A DNA stretch of 64,000 nt. Source: Mesobacillus sp. S13. GTDB taxonomy: Bacteria > Bacillota > Bacilli > Bacillales > Cytobacillaceae. This document shows, in pieces, positions 51,093-59,971 of this stretch. The stretch covers positions 420,001-484,000 of the forward strand of contig NZ_CP084622.1 of assembly GCF_020422885.1 (NCBI RefSeq), written 5' to 3'. The position numbers and the translations under genes are program-made. Each line of letters begins with the position of its first letter. The first letter of the stretch is position 1. The notes under the pieces are model-generated. The model did not search any database and was not told the origin of the DNA. It saw only the letters and a program-made list of their open reading frames with translations.

Positions 51093-52196
51093 TTGAAAAA
51101 ATCAAAATTGCAATTTTGGCTGATTCAAATTTTACTTATCACCTCAATCATTTATGTTTCAACAAAGATTTCCTTTATGTTTGAACCGATTGGGATCTTT
51201 ATCTCGACGGTGTTCTTTCCGATTCTGATCACGGGCTTTCTGTATTTCCTGCTAAATCCGGTGGTTGACTTTCTGCAGCGAAAGAAAGTACCACGCGTGG
51301 CAGCTATCTTGATCATTTATGTGGTGTTTGGTGCGCTGCTTGTTCTGGCAATTGGCAATTTGGTTCCTGCCGTTTCCAAGCAGGCGACAGAGCTTGCGAA
51401 TGATCTTCCTGTTTTCGCGGATAAGACGACGGAGTATTTTTACGATGTTGTTCAATCTTCGGAGTTTAAAAGCTTCAGGGATGAGCAGCGGGAAATGATT
51501 GATACGGTTCAGGAGCGCGTTATTGAGTATGCAAATACCTTGCCGAATAAGCTAACCAATGGTTTAAAGGGATTGCTCGGTATCGTCACCAATATCGCGA
51601 TCATTCTAGTGACAGTTCCGTTTTTATTGTTTTACATGTTCAAGGATGGACACCGGTTCCCGCATGCTGTTTCCAAGTTCATTCCGAAAGATTACCGGGA
51701 AGAGGGGCTTAAAATCCTGAAGGAAACGGGTGAAACACTTTCGGCCTATATCCAGGGTCAGGTGACAGTCGCCTCAGCGGTTGGGATTTTGGCTTTTATC
51801 GGCTATTTAATCATTGATCTACGCTATGCATTGATCCTGGCGTTAATCGTCGCCTTCACAAATATTATCCCGTATGTGGGACCGATTATTGGCGGAGCGC
51901 CTGCTGTGCTGGTTGGTCTTTTTGATTCACCAACAAAAGCTTTGTTGGTGGTCATCGTCATCCTTGCGGCCCAGCAAATCGAAGGGAACTTGCTTTCGCC
52001 GCTTATCCTTGGTAAAACACTGGATACTCATCCGGCAACGATTATTATTATTTTATTGGCGGCTGGAAATCTGGCTGGTGTACTGGGAATGGTGTTAGCC
52101 GTTCCAACCTATGCAGTCTCAAAAACAATCGTCTTGAATCTAGTCCGATTCCTAAGGGCAAGGAAAAGGGCAACGATTACCACAGAGACAACCTGA
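51093..52196 (+). CDS. AI-2E family transporter (PerM/YueF type)
   Basis: A 367-residue membrane protein with about seven or eight helices and a long charged region between about 90 and 150. The VAFTNIIPYVGPIIGGAPAVLVGLFDSPTKALLVVIVILAAQQIEGNLLSPLILGK block is the AI-2E/PerM signature. Some members are Na+(Li+)/H+ antiporters; transport of AI-2 itself is doubtful for most. TTG start follows GCAAGAGGT. It lies 54 bases after the MFS gene. Confidence 0.92.
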   Translation: MKKSKLQFWLIQILLITSIIYVSTKISFMFEPIGIFISTVFFPILITGFLYFLLNPVVDFLQRKKVPRVAAILIIYVVFGALLVLAIGNLVPAVSKQATELANDLPVFADKTTEYFYDVVQSSEFKSFRDEQREMIDTVQERVIEYANTLPNKLTNGLKGLLGIVTNIAIILVTVPFLLFYMFKDGHRFPHAVSKFIPKDYREEGLKILKETGETLSAYIQGQVTVASAVGILAFIGYLIIDLRYALILALIVAFTNIIPYVGPIIGGAPAVLVGLFDSPTKALLVVIVILAAQQIEGNLLSPLILGKTLDTHPATIIIILLAAGNLAGVLGMVLAVPTYAVSKTIVLNLVRFLRARKRATITTETT

Positions 52197-52234
52197 GTCA
52201 TACACTAACATGAGAATCCAGGATTAGACTTTGG

Positions 52235-52270
52235 GCGATAGAGCTTTATTTAAGCTTCTATCGCTTTTTT
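52235..52270 (+). terminator. Terminator of the AI-2E gene
   Basis: Stem GCGATAGAGCTT / AAGCTTCTATCGC with a 5-nt loop and six T residues. Confidence 0.92.
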
Positions 52271-52305
52271 ATTAAGAGTGATGCAAAAGTGAGCGGAGGG
52301 ATGGT

Positions 52306-52653
52306 ATGAGGAAGCGGAAGTGGCTGCTGTTATTGATGGTTGTTGTAATTGCTGCAGTAATCGCGCTTGTAAATAAGCCGAATGAAGCTGATTTTGCTAG
52401 TTGGATGGAAGATACTTATGAAGTGCAGTGCCTTGATGATGTTTGTGACGTATTTCAAATTGAAACAGATAACGAACAGATTATCATGCAATCAGTTCAA
52501 GGAGGCTATTCGCCCGGTATTTTCGTAGCAAGAATGCATAAAACCTATCGTAATCAAGATGATCCTTCCTATCATTTAGAGCTGAAAGCATCAGGTTTCC
52601 TGGAGAATATAAGGATTGAAAAAGAAACGATGCGAGGCATGCATAAGAGGTGA
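52306..52653 (+). CDS. Hypothetical secreted or membrane-anchored protein (115 aa)
   Basis: A Lys/Arg-rich start and one hydrophobic helix (residues about 6-23), then a 90-residue domain with two nearby Cys (QCLDDVCDVF), which could form a disulfide outside the cell. ATG follows GCGGAGGGATGGT. No family recognised. Confidence 0.65.
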   Translation: MRKRKWLLLLMVVVIAAVIALVNKPNEADFASWMEDTYEVQCLDDVCDVFQIETDNEQIIMQSVQGGYSPGIFVARMHKTYRNQDDPSYHLELKASGFLENIRIEKETMRGMHKR

Positions 52654-52743
52654 AATGATGCTTTTCAGTAAATTGGAAAGCATTTTTTTAAAAAGCATAT
52701 GTAAGGTTTACTTGACACCAAAACGGAAAACCTGTAATTTATA

Positions 52744-52761
52744 TGTAAGGTTAACCTTACA
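52744..52761. promoter_or_regulatory. Autoregulatory operator of the XRE gene
   Basis: TGTAAGGTTAACCTTACA is a perfect 18-bp palindrome just downstream of a promoter (TTGACA at 52712, 17 bp, TAATTT). A half site TGTAAGGTTT lies at 52700 upstream of the -35. Placement over the transcript start fits repression. Confidence 0.75.
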
Positions 52762-52779
52762 ATGAAAGAGGTATCCATC

Positions 52780-52986
52780 TTGAAAAATAAAGTCAAACAC
52801 TACAGGGAACAATTCGGCTTGACGCAAGCGCAACTAGGAGAAAAAGTGAACGTCTCACGTCAAGCCATCAATGCGATTGAAAAGAATAAATTTGATCCTT
52901 CTATCTGGCTGGCCTATGATTTAGCGAAATTTTTTAATATGACGATCGAGGAATTATTTGAATTTGAGGAGAGTGAGCGAAAGTGA
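52780..52986 (+). CDS. XRE-family small transcriptional regulator (68 aa)
   Basis: A single HTH_3 domain fills the protein: VKHYREQFGLTQAQLGEKVNVSRQAINAIEKNKFDPSIWLAYDLAKFFNMTIEELFEFEE. This is the YozG/YvaO-like short repressor type that is usually paired with a membrane protein. The TTG at 52780 is seven bases after AAAGAGGT; the ATG at 52762 abuts the operator palindrome and lacks a site. It overlaps the next gene by four bases. Confidence 0.9.
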   Translation: MKNKVKHYREQFGLTQAQLGEKVNVSRQAINAIEKNKFDPSIWLAYDLAKFFNMTIEELFEFEESERK

Positions 52987-53435
52987 GTATACTGAGACAT
53001 CCGGTGATCAATATTCTTTTCATTAGCTTCATGTCTGCTATCTATTCATTCATTTTTATTTTTACAGCAGGGCATATGGAATTCGTCAGCATACTTTCAC
53101 ATGGCAGAACGCTGAACTCCGATTTTTGGAATGGGTGGTCAGACTTTTTGAAAGCAGGCAATATGAAATTCATTGGCTATTTGATCATTGGGTTAACGGT
53201 GGTTATTGTCGTATTTATTCTTGTGAAAAGGATGAAGGAATACGATGAATATCAAGTGAGTATTTTAGCGAAAAGCCTGTTTCTGGCGGGAGTTTTATCC
53301 ATCTTGATGGTCCCGTTCCTCATGATCATGCTCTTAAGCGCACCGAACTATAGCACCGAAACGATTCTTTTATTTGCCACCATCCAATGGTTAGGTGTTC
53401 TGGTTTCTTACTTGTTTTTTGTTGTCCGGTCTTGA
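52983..53435 (+). CDS. Membrane protein coupled to the XRE regulator (150 aa)
   Basis: Four hydrophobic segments (residues about 10-30, 56-80, 95-118, 126-147). GTG start overlaps the stop of the XRE gene by four bases, a firm sign of coupling. Pairs of a short XRE repressor and a four-helix membrane protein are common in Bacillus; function unknown. Confidence 0.78.
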   Translation: MSILRHPVINILFISFMSAIYSFIFIFTAGHMEFVSILSHGRTLNSDFWNGWSDFLKAGNMKFIGYLIIGLTVVIVVFILVKRMKEYDEYQVSILAKSLFLAGVLSILMVPFLMIMLLSAPNYSTETILLFATIQWLGVLVSYLFFVVRS

Positions 53436-53545
53436 GGTTTTTTTCCATATGTTCATTTCCATACTAGAGCTCTTCCAACTGTACATAATATTCTGGGGAA
53501 GTCCTTTTTTCCTACCCTTAAAAACAGCCCATGGAGGACGATGGA

Positions 53546-53680
53546 ATGAGCGGATCTAAAGAGGAATTGAAAGAACAGCTTAGCGTGCTAACAGCTCGCA
53601 GGGACCGGATGCAGAAGAATCTTTACGAGGTCGAGAAGGAGATCGCGGAGATCACCAATAAGCTGGCTAAAATGAAATGA
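53546..53680 (+). CDS. Small coiled-coil protein (44 aa)
   Basis: A 44-residue, highly charged helix (SKEELKEQLSVLTARRDRMQKNLYEVEKEIAEITNKLAKMK) that should form a coiled coil. ATG at 53546 is six bases after GGAGGA, and a terminator follows 19 bases after the stop. Function unknown. Confidence 0.68.
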   Translation: MSGSKEELKEQLSVLTARRDRMQKNLYEVEKEIAEITNKLAKMK

Positions 53681-53699
53681 TGATGACCGTACCAATGAG

Positions 53700-53728
53700 G
53701 AAGCTGCGAAATAGGCGGCTTCTTTTTT
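53700..53728 (+). terminator. Terminator of the 44-aa gene
   Basis: Stem GAAGCTGC / GCGGCTTC (one wobble) with a 7-nt loop and six T residues. Confidence 0.85.
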
Positions 53729-53829
53729 ACATCCTGGAGGAATATATCCATTTTTGGTGAATTCAATTAGGATGGGAATAATTCAAGATGCGTTGATCTG
53801 AAATGTCGCAAATATAGGGGGCCCACGAA

Positions 53830-54057
53830 TTGCGGTACCGTCTAATATGGATGATATCTGTTCCTTCATTTTTATTTTTCCTTGGAATGTTCTATGTTGA
53901 AGTATCGGTCTATTCTTTATTGCCTGCAGACCAGGGCGGAATGAGTTTCTGGAAAGAATTGAAGAATGTTTGGTATCGTTCTATATCGTTTTATGCCATG
54001 GTTGCCATTGCTTTTTTATCGTTTTATTTTCAATTCATACATAAACGAAAGCAATGA
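53830..54057 (+). CDS. Hypothetical two-helix membrane protein (75 aa)
   Basis: Two hydrophobic segments (about 5-30 and 52-68) and a basic C-terminal end (HKRKQ). TTG start follows ATAGGGGG at eight bases. A convergent terminator follows nine bases after the stop. No family recognised. Confidence 0.6.
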   Translation: MRYRLIWMISVPSFLFFLGMFYVEVSVYSLLPADQGGMSFWKELKNVWYRSISFYAMVAIAFLSFYFQFIHKRKQ

Positions 54058-54065
54058 ATGGCTAT

Positions 54066-54093
54066 AAAAAAGTCCCCCCATATACGGAAGGAC
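54066..54093 (-). terminator. Terminator of the DUF3231 gene
   Basis: On the minus strand GTCCTTCC pairs with GGGGGGAC (two G-U pairs) followed by six T residues; the pairing is only complete on that strand. Confidence 0.72.
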
Positions 54094-54103
54094 ATGAACG
54101 TTC

Positions 54104-55108
54104 TTAGTTTCCATTTGTTAGTTCTTTTCGATTGGGAGCAAGCGGGGGCTGTTCCAGCCATTTATTTTTTTCCATGATATCGAACCATTTTTTTGTCACC
54201 ATGAGGTTTTTGAGAACGATGCTTTCATAGGTTGTGATCAGGTCGGTACGCATGGCGGAAGCCAAACCTGTGCCATGATATACTTGCGCAGCCTGGTATA
54301 AGAAGCCGGTATGATACATCATCAGTTTGTCTGAAAAAGGAGCTTCTGTAGATGTAGTGACTTCTGTTTCCCAAGAACGGGGAACTGGCAGGTTATCTTC
54401 GTGCATGATTTTGGCAAAGGCCTGTATTTGCTGGTCAGCTGTTTTTTCAGAATCTGCTAAGAACTTCCTCACTTCTTTGGAGTGGGCAACCTGGCTGAAA
54501 GCAATCGACAGAGTTTTCGCCATGATATTCTTTTTTATGTTGAAAGAGATACTGATAATTTCTGTGGCAGATAAACTTCTGCCTTTTCCGAAAATGCCAT
54601 CTGTAAAATCTTGGCTGACAATAAATTCAGGATGTTTAGCAGGATAAAATAAAGGATCTCTTTGAAAACTGCCTCTTTCAAGTAATAGTTCGATCGTCTT
54701 GTGGTACATTTCTTTTCCGTCGTTATCGCATGAGTCGTAAAAATCGCGTAAGTCTTTTCTGACAGAAACGCCTAAAGCGGTGATATGGCCAGTCATCCCG
54801 TGGAGTGTCATGATATGTAAATAATTCAAGCAAAAGATGTCAGAGAACAACCTTTTTGCCCCTTTATTGATATCTGCTTCACTAAATCCTACGGGAACAG
54901 GAAAACCTTCATTCTCTAAAAAAGTAACCAGTTGTTTCTTTTGACGAGCGAATTTCGAAATGGCATCCTCGAATATTGCCTTGATCGCTTCATCTTCAAT
55001 AATGGTTAACATATATTTATTTACTGCGTCGATCATTGTTCCGTTTACATATTCGCCCCATAAGCTTCCAATCTCGGAAGATGTAAGCTGTATTTTATCT
55101 TTATCCAT
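54104..55108 (-). CDS. DUF3231 family protein
   Basis: A 334-residue protein made of two similar helical halves (about 1-165 and 170-334), each a ferritin-like four-helix pattern: LTSSEIGSLWGEYVNGTMIDAVNKYMLTIIEDEAIKAIFEDAI and later LSATEIISISFNIKKNIMAKTLSIAFSQVAHSKEVRKFL. This matches DUF3231, a Bacillus family often named spore-coat-like without proof. ATG at 55108 follows AGCGAGGTGAAA. Monocistronic. Confidence 0.9.
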   Translation of the reverse strand: MDKDKIQLTSSEIGSLWGEYVNGTMIDAVNKYMLTIIEDEAIKAIFEDAISKFARQKKQLVTFLENEGFPVPVGFSEADINKGAKRLFSDIFCLNYLHIMTLHGMTGHITALGVSVRKDLRDFYDSCDNDGKEMYHKTIELLLERGSFQRDPLFYPAKHPEFIVSQDFTDGIFGKGRSLSATEIISISFNIKKNIMAKTLSIAFSQVAHSKEVRKFLADSEKTADQQIQAFAKIMHEDNLPVPRSWETEVTTSTEAPFSDKLMMYHTGFLYQAAQVYHGTGLASAMRTDLITTYESIVLKNLMVTKKWFDIMEKNKWLEQPPLAPNRKELTNGN

Positions 55109-55204
55109 GTTTTCACCTCGCTGGTATTATTTCCTCATTTAAATGAAATATGAATTTACCATGTTCAAGATTTTGTTATCGTGTAATAAATTTTTTAAAA
55201 AAAA

Positions 55205-55228
55205 TGAACTTTTCTACATAGTTACGAC
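55205..55228 (+). promoter_or_regulatory. Possible ECF-type autoregulatory promoter
   Basis: TGAAC at 55205 and CGAC at 55225 are spaced like the AAC/CGT elements of ECF promoters (15 bp between), 26 bases ahead of the sigma gene. The match is partial. Confidence 0.45.
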
Positions 55229-55253
55229 TCTTACATAGGAGCGGGGTGAGGGA

Positions 55254-55802
55254 ATGAATATTGTTCGGCTGGTGAAAAAGGCCAAAAAGGGTAGTAAGGA
55301 TGCGTTGATGGAGTTGATTATGGCTGAGAAGGACGCCATGTACCGGCTTGCTTTTACATATATGCGGAATGAGCATGATGCGATGGATGTGCTGGAGGAG
55401 ATGATTGTCCGGCTGTATGAAAATATCGGCCAGCTGAAGAAGGAAGAGGCTTTTTACAGCTGGAGCAAGACCATTCTTGTTAACCTTTGTAAAACAACGC
55501 TTCGCAACCAAAAGAAGGTTGTACTGATGGAAAACTGGCAGTCCTCCAAAGAGGAGGAACAGCCTTCTTTTGGGTCGAATGTGCAGCCTTTAGAGATTGC
55601 CGAGATGTTAGCGATTTTGAGTGAGAATCAAAAAGAAGCGATTCAAATGAAGTATATTCTCGATCTGGATTATCAGAGTATTGCGGATTTGACCGATGTT
55701 CCAATTGGAACAGTGAAATCGAGGGTCTTTCAGGGGTTAAGGAAAATGAAGGATCATTTTGGGGGTGAAGGCATTGAAAAAGATAGAGGAAGTGTTGAGT
55801 GA
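55254..55802 (+). CDS. ECF-type RNA polymerase sigma factor
   Basis: A 182-residue sigma factor. Region 2 (MELIMAEKDAMYRLAFTYMRNEHDAMDVLEEMIVRLYENI..FYSWSKTILVNLCKTTLR) and region 4 (ILSENQKEAIQMKYILDLDYQSIADLTDVPIGTVKSRVFQGLRKMKDHF) are clear. ATG follows GGGGTGAGG. The anti-sigma gene overlaps its end by 29 bases, so they are coupled. It resembles the SigV/YlaC-like group paired with DUF4179 anti-sigma factors. Confidence 0.93.
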   Translation: MNIVRLVKKAKKGSKDALMELIMAEKDAMYRLAFTYMRNEHDAMDVLEEMIVRLYENIGQLKKEEAFYSWSKTILVNLCKTTLRNQKKVVLMENWQSSKEEEQPSFGSNVQPLEIAEMLAILSENQKEAIQMKYILDLDYQSIADLTDVPIGTVKSRVFQGLRKMKDHFGGEGIEKDRGSVE

Positions 55803-57045
55803 GGAGAAGAGGCGCATAGCTGAGATGACACCTCCGCCGGATTTCGAAGCGAGGATGCGCAGCGCTCTTGATGCAAAGCCTACAAGGAAGTCTAAACGAA
55901 AAAATCCATATATTATGATGGCTGCTGTAGGCGTTCTGTGCTTTATGCTGATCAGCTATAATTACAATGCCTTTGCCTTTTATGGAAAAAAGATTTTCGG
56001 TTATGAGGAGATCATGACAGGAACCATGAAGGATTTGAATGAAAAAGGCATGGGGCAAATCATCGAAAGAAAGACGACATTGATTGATGGAACAGAGCTG
56101 ATCATTGATGGAATCATGACTGATGCCAATCAATTGGTTATGTACTATACCTTGTCAAATCCACAGGGGATTGCGGATTCACTGGAATATGTCTTTATTT
56201 CTGATAAAATTACTGGCTTCCTCACCAATGCCCATGGAGGAGGCAGCATGGAGCTGCTGAATGATGAAGGTACGGAAATAAAAGGGACGATGTATTTTGA
56301 TCCAGTCAGTCCATTTGCGAAGAAATTGACTTTGCATTTTTGGCAGGGGCAAGAGTACCAAGAGGGGAGCATCACATTTCCTTATGATCCGAATAAAGCG
56401 ATGCAGACACAGATAAAACAGTCGATTAAGGAAACAGTAAAGGTTGATAAAGGGACGGTTACCTTCAAGACGATTACAGCAACACCCACATCGACCGTCA
56501 TCGAAGGAAAAATGGACGTGGATAATTTTGACCGGATCAGGTTCGGCTTCGAAGGAGTCAAGTTGATTGCAAATGGTAACACCATCGACAATGTAGGATA
56601 TGGTGTAAGGAGCGCGTTTAACGGAAGCAAGTTCGATTTGCGTTTCGATGGTCTTCCTGACGAGCTTCATTCTCTTGAGTTAGCTTTTAATGAGTTTGTT
56701 GGCTACCAAAAAATAGAGGAACAGATTCTGGTTGCAGAAAATACACAGCATGACCTTGACGGAAACGACCTTAGGATTAAACGGATTGCTGCTACTGAGC
56801 GTGGAATCGAAATCACGATTGAGACAGACGAGAATCTATTGCTAGATGGTGTTTCGATTCAAAATGGTGACAAAGTGACTCCTATAAAAACAACCATTGG
56901 CCAGAGATTGAACAAAAAGACAGATAGAATCACCAGCGAGCGGACGATGGTCTTTGAAACGAAGTCCATGCCAGAGTATTTGCTGATCAAAGGGATTCAT
57001 TATGTGAAAGAATACAATCAAAAGATTGAGATTTCGGTTGATTAG
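55774..57045 (+). CDS. DUF4179-type anti-sigma factor
   Basis: A 423-residue single-pass membrane protein: N-terminal cytosolic sigma-binding part (EEVLSEEKRRIAEMTPPPDFEARMRSAL), one helix near residues 46-65 (YIMMAAVGVLCFMLISYNY), and a large outer domain with the DUF4179 repeat-like strands. It should hold the ECF sigma factor inactive until an envelope signal. The TTG at 55774 is five bases after GGGGGTGA; GTG 55765 is inside that site. Overlap with the sigma gene supports the pairing. Confidence 0.88.
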   Translation: MKKIEEVLSEEKRRIAEMTPPPDFEARMRSALDAKPTRKSKRKNPYIMMAAVGVLCFMLISYNYNAFAFYGKKIFGYEEIMTGTMKDLNEKGMGQIIERKTTLIDGTELIIDGIMTDANQLVMYYTLSNPQGIADSLEYVFISDKITGFLTNAHGGGSMELLNDEGTEIKGTMYFDPVSPFAKKLTLHFWQGQEYQEGSITFPYDPNKAMQTQIKQSIKETVKVDKGTVTFKTITATPTSTVIEGKMDVDNFDRIRFGFEGVKLIANGNTIDNVGYGVRSAFNGSKFDLRFDGLPDELHSLELAFNEFVGYQKIEEQILVAENTQHDLDGNDLRIKRIAATERGIEITIETDENLLLDGVSIQNGDKVTPIKTTIGQRLNKKTDRITSERTMVFETKSMPEYLLIKGIHYVKEYNQKIEISVD

Positions 57046-57112
57046 TTGGCGGTGGTGGCTAAAATAGGCATATGTGGATAGACTTTGTGGCATCTCCTGT
57101 GGAATTATTAAC

Positions 57113-57262
57113 TTTATTGGCGGAAAAATAAGTTTATTGGCGGTTTTCACAACTTTATTGGCGAAAAAATAATTTTATTGGCGGTTTTCACAATTTTACT
57201 GGCGAAAATTTCATTTTATTGGCGAATTGGAAATTTCGAGCGTTTTTTTCCAGTTCGCTCTG
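57113..57262. repeat. 20/21-bp alternating repeat array (TTTATTGGCG) with terminal hairpin (array H)
   Basis: TTTATTGGCG starts at 57113, 57133, 57154, 57174, 57195 (one mismatch) and 57215, spacings 20-21-20-21-20. Odd copies are followed by GAAAAATAA or similar and even copies by GTTTTCACAA, making a 41-bp double unit. The array ends in TGGAAA..TTTCCA hairpin followed by GTT. The same core and end occur at 61392-61452. Confidence 0.9.
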
Positions 57263-57351
57263 AATAAAGTGAGGGCAATGTTCATTCATGGAACAGTGCC
57301 TTTGGCATTCATTTTTTAGATGAAATGTCACCTTCGATTTCTAAAAAGAGA

Positions 57352-57380
57352 TTGACACTCTAATGCGATAGGAGTATTTT
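57352..57380 (+). promoter_or_regulatory. SigA promoter of the riboswitch-Ktr unit
   Basis: TTGACA at 57352 and TATTTT at 57375 are 17 bp apart, about 40 bp before the riboswitch core. Confidence 0.65.
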
Positions 57381-57422
57381 ATACTTATTCATTTTAATAA
57401 AAGGCCTTTATGCTGAATCTTT

Positions 57423-57592
57423 TGAGCGGGGGAACCATATTTGATAAAGAGACTTTATCTTGGGGTGAATTTTAGCGAATGCAGCTAAAAAGGGATACTC
57501 TCAATCCCTAATCCGACAGCTAACTCCGTAAGCCGTGAAGAGAGAAGGGTTAATGATAGGCATTGACCATTCTTGTTTAGGGTGGTCTTTTT
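57423..57592 (+). ncRNA. Cyclic-di-AMP riboswitch (ydaO-yuaA motif) with terminator
   Basis: The conserved ydaO-yuaA blocks occur in order: GCGGGGGAACCA (57426), TTGGGGTGAAT (57460), GCAGCTAAAAAGGGATACTCTC (57481-57502, given as a span), CCCTAATCCGACAGCTAACTCCGTAAGC (57506-57533) and GAAGAGAGAAGGG. A terminator with stem GACCATTC / GGGTGGTC (57565-57587) and a T run follows. In known members c-di-AMP binding promotes termination, so high c-di-AMP lowers expression of the downstream potassium channel gene. Confidence 0.95.
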
Positions 57593-57636
57593 GTGTTTTA
57601 ATGAAAACTAATCTGAAATAGTTAGAAGGGGTATTC

Positions 57637-58986
57637 TTGGCGAAAATTCTTAAAAGGAACTGGTTGAAGCCTGCGCAAATCATTGTATTGTTTTATGTAT
57701 TTGCTGTGTTGATCTCAGCGGCGCTCCTTAGTCTCCCGATTGCTCTCAAGCCGGGAGTGCATTGGACTTTCATTGATGTATTATTTACAGCAGTCAGTGC
57801 CGTCAGTGTAACGGGCCTGGCGGTTGTATCTACTACGGACACCTTTAGTACACCTGGCGTTTTCATATTGATGTTCATCCTCCAGTTTGGCGGGATTGGG
57901 ATCATGACGCTTGGTACATTTTTCTGGATGATATTACGAAGGAAGATCGGTCTTAAAGATCGCCAGTTAATCATGACCGACCAGAATCAGTCGCAGATGT
58001 CCGGTCTCGTTAAACTCATGAGACAAATATTGGCCATCATCCTCTTGATCGAGGCCGTTGGGGCCCTTATATTAGGAACGTATTTTCTTGGTTACTTCCC
58101 GACATGGCAAGAAGCCTATCTCCAAGGCTTATTTGCGGCGGTCAGTGCAACGACGAATGCTGGTTTTGATATAACAGGAAGTTCACTGATTCCTTTTGCG
58201 CATGATTATTTCGTGCAAACCATCAACATCATTCTACTCACCTTAGGGGCGATTGGATTCCCGGTATTAGTGGAAGTGAAGGAATACTTTTTGAACCGTA
58301 AAAAGCACCATCGATCTCATTTTTCGTTGTATACGAAACTGACGACATTAACCTTCTTTGCGCTTATGTTTTTTGGTGCATTTGCGATCCTGCTTTTTGA
58401 ATATAATCATTTCTTCAAGGACTATAACTGGCATGAATCGTTTTTTTATGCATGGTTCCAGTCATCCTCAACAAGGAATGGCGGGCTTGCGACGATGAAT
58501 GTGAGTGATTTTTCTAATCCAACTTTATTGCTGCTTTGCTTTTTAATGTTCATCGGTGCTTCCCCAAGTTCTGTTGGCGGCGGCATCAGGACGACTACTT
58601 TTGCGGTGGTCATATTGCTGATCCTCAATTTCGCAAAAGGACATAATGCGATCAAGGTATTTGGGCGTGAGCTTCATGAGGAAGATATCCGGAAATCGGT
58701 AGTGGTTAGTTTTTTGGCTATGCTGCTCTGTTTTGCGGCAGTGGTGATATTGAATGCGACGGAAAACTTCACGATGATGGAAATCATGTTCGAAGTCAGT
58801 TCGGCCTTCGGGACAACCGGCTTGTCGATGGGAATCACTCCTGAACTTAGCACGGCAGGGAAGATTGTCATTATTTCTTTGATGTTCATAGGAAGAATAG
58901 GGATTCTATCATTTATCTTCCTGTTCAACCGTGGAAAACTAGAGCCAAAATGCCATTATCCGAAAGAGAGATTGATTGTCGGATAG
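57637..58986 (+). CDS. Ktr/Trk-type potassium channel subunit (KtrB/KtrD)
   Basis: A 449-residue membrane protein with four repeated M1-P-M2 units. Selectivity-filter Gly sites are visible as AVSVTGLAVV, SATTNAGFDITG, STRNGGLATM and AFGTTGLSMG. The protein should be the membrane subunit of a Na+-dependent K+ uptake system and needs a KtrA/KtrC regulatory subunit; none is adjacent, as for B. subtilis ktrD. TTG start follows AGAAGGGG. The c-di-AMP riboswitch ahead of it is the expected control. Confidence 0.93.
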   Translation: MAKILKRNWLKPAQIIVLFYVFAVLISAALLSLPIALKPGVHWTFIDVLFTAVSAVSVTGLAVVSTTDTFSTPGVFILMFILQFGGIGIMTLGTFFWMILRRKIGLKDRQLIMTDQNQSQMSGLVKLMRQILAIILLIEAVGALILGTYFLGYFPTWQEAYLQGLFAAVSATTNAGFDITGSSLIPFAHDYFVQTINIILLTLGAIGFPVLVEVKEYFLNRKKHHRSHFSLYTKLTTLTFFALMFFGAFAILLFEYNHFFKDYNWHESFFYAWFQSSSTRNGGLATMNVSDFSNPTLLLLCFLMFIGASPSSVGGGIRTTTFAVVILLILNFAKGHNAIKVFGRELHEEDIRKSVVVSFLAMLLCFAAVVILNATENFTMMEIMFEVSSAFGTTGLSMGITPELSTAGKIVIISLMFIGRIGILSFIFLFNRGKLEPKCHYPKERLIVG

Positions 58987-59146
58987 GGATGCCGGGAAGT
59001 ATTGGGTGGAAGATGCCTGATGCTTCTTTTTTTATTTTCTTCGAATTAACTAATTATTCACAATATGGTTATAGAAAATGCAAAGAGGCAATTTATAATA
59101 GGTAGTGATTAGATACTGCTGTTATATGACAAAGGAGGTCAGGGTT

Positions 59147-59908
59147 ATGAAATTGGATGGAAAAGTGGCGGTTGTAACGGGCGCGGCATCAGGAATGGGG
59201 AAGGCGATAGCGGAACTTTATGCTCGCGAAGGGGCGAAGGTTCTGCTCGCTGATTTTAATAGTGATGGTGCTGAGGCCGTTGCAAAGGAAATTACCGAAA
59301 ACGGTGGAACTGCTAAGGCTTTGAAAGTGAATGTGGCGGAATTGGCTGATGTGGAGAATATGATTGATACAGCGGTTCAGGAGTTTGGCACGCTGGACAT
59401 CCTCGTGAACAATGCCGGTATCATGGATGGCTTTGAACCGGTTGGTGACATTCTGGATGAAAAATGGGACAAAGTTTTCGATGTGAATACGAAAGGCGTT
59501 ATGCGGGCGATGCGAAAAGCGATGCCGATCTTCCTAGAAAAGGAAAAGGGGGTCATTATTAATATTGCATCCACCGGCGGGTTCAGCGGTGCGCATGCCG
59601 GAGCAGCATACGGCGCATCCAAACATGCGGTGATTGGATTAACAAAGAATACCGGCTTTATGTATGCGCAAAAAGGGATTCGCTGCAATGCCATTGCACC
59701 AGGTGCAGTTGAGACCAATATAGGTTCAAGCATGACGAACATCAATGAATTCGGCATGTCACGTGCAGGCATGACCCACTCTTTATCACCTCGAGCCGGC
59801 AAGCCGGAAGAAATCGCACAAGCGGCTTTGTTCCTGGCAAGCGATGAGTCCAGCTTTGTGAACGGGACCGTTCTTACAGTTGATGGCGGTTGGACATCTG
59901 CATTTTAG
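59147..59908 (+). CDS. SDR family oxidoreductase (glucose dehydrogenase/FabG-like)
   Basis: A 253-residue classical SDR: cofactor loop TGAASGMGKA at residues 12-21, NNAGIMDGF, catalytic Ser in NIASTGG, Y-x-x-x-K in YGASKHA and the C-terminal FVNGTVLTVDGGWTSAF. ATG at 59147 follows AAAGGAGGTCAGGG; the frame extends upstream without a ribosome site. Substrate cannot be told. It is monocistronic with a shared terminator. Confidence 0.92.
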   Translation: MKLDGKVAVVTGAASGMGKAIAELYAREGAKVLLADFNSDGAEAVAKEITENGGTAKALKVNVAELADVENMIDTAVQEFGTLDILVNNAGIMDGFEPVGDILDEKWDKVFDVNTKGVMRAMRKAMPIFLEKEKGVIINIASTGGFSGAHAGAAYGASKHAVIGLTKNTGFMYAQKGIRCNAIAPGAVETNIGSSMTNINEFGMSRAGMTHSLSPRAGKPEEIAQAALFLASDESSFVNGTVLTVDGGWTSAF

Positions 59909-59913
59909 ATATA

Positions 59914-59952
59914 AAGATGGCTCCTCTATGTGTAAGAGGAGCCATCTTATTT
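59914..59952. terminator. Bidirectional terminator
   Basis: Perfect 14-bp stem AAGATGGCTCCTCT / AGAGGAGCCATCTT followed by ATTTT, between the SDR and the convergent FAD oxidoreductase genes. Confidence 0.87.
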
Positions 59953-59971
59953 TGACTGCTGTTGATTCCCT

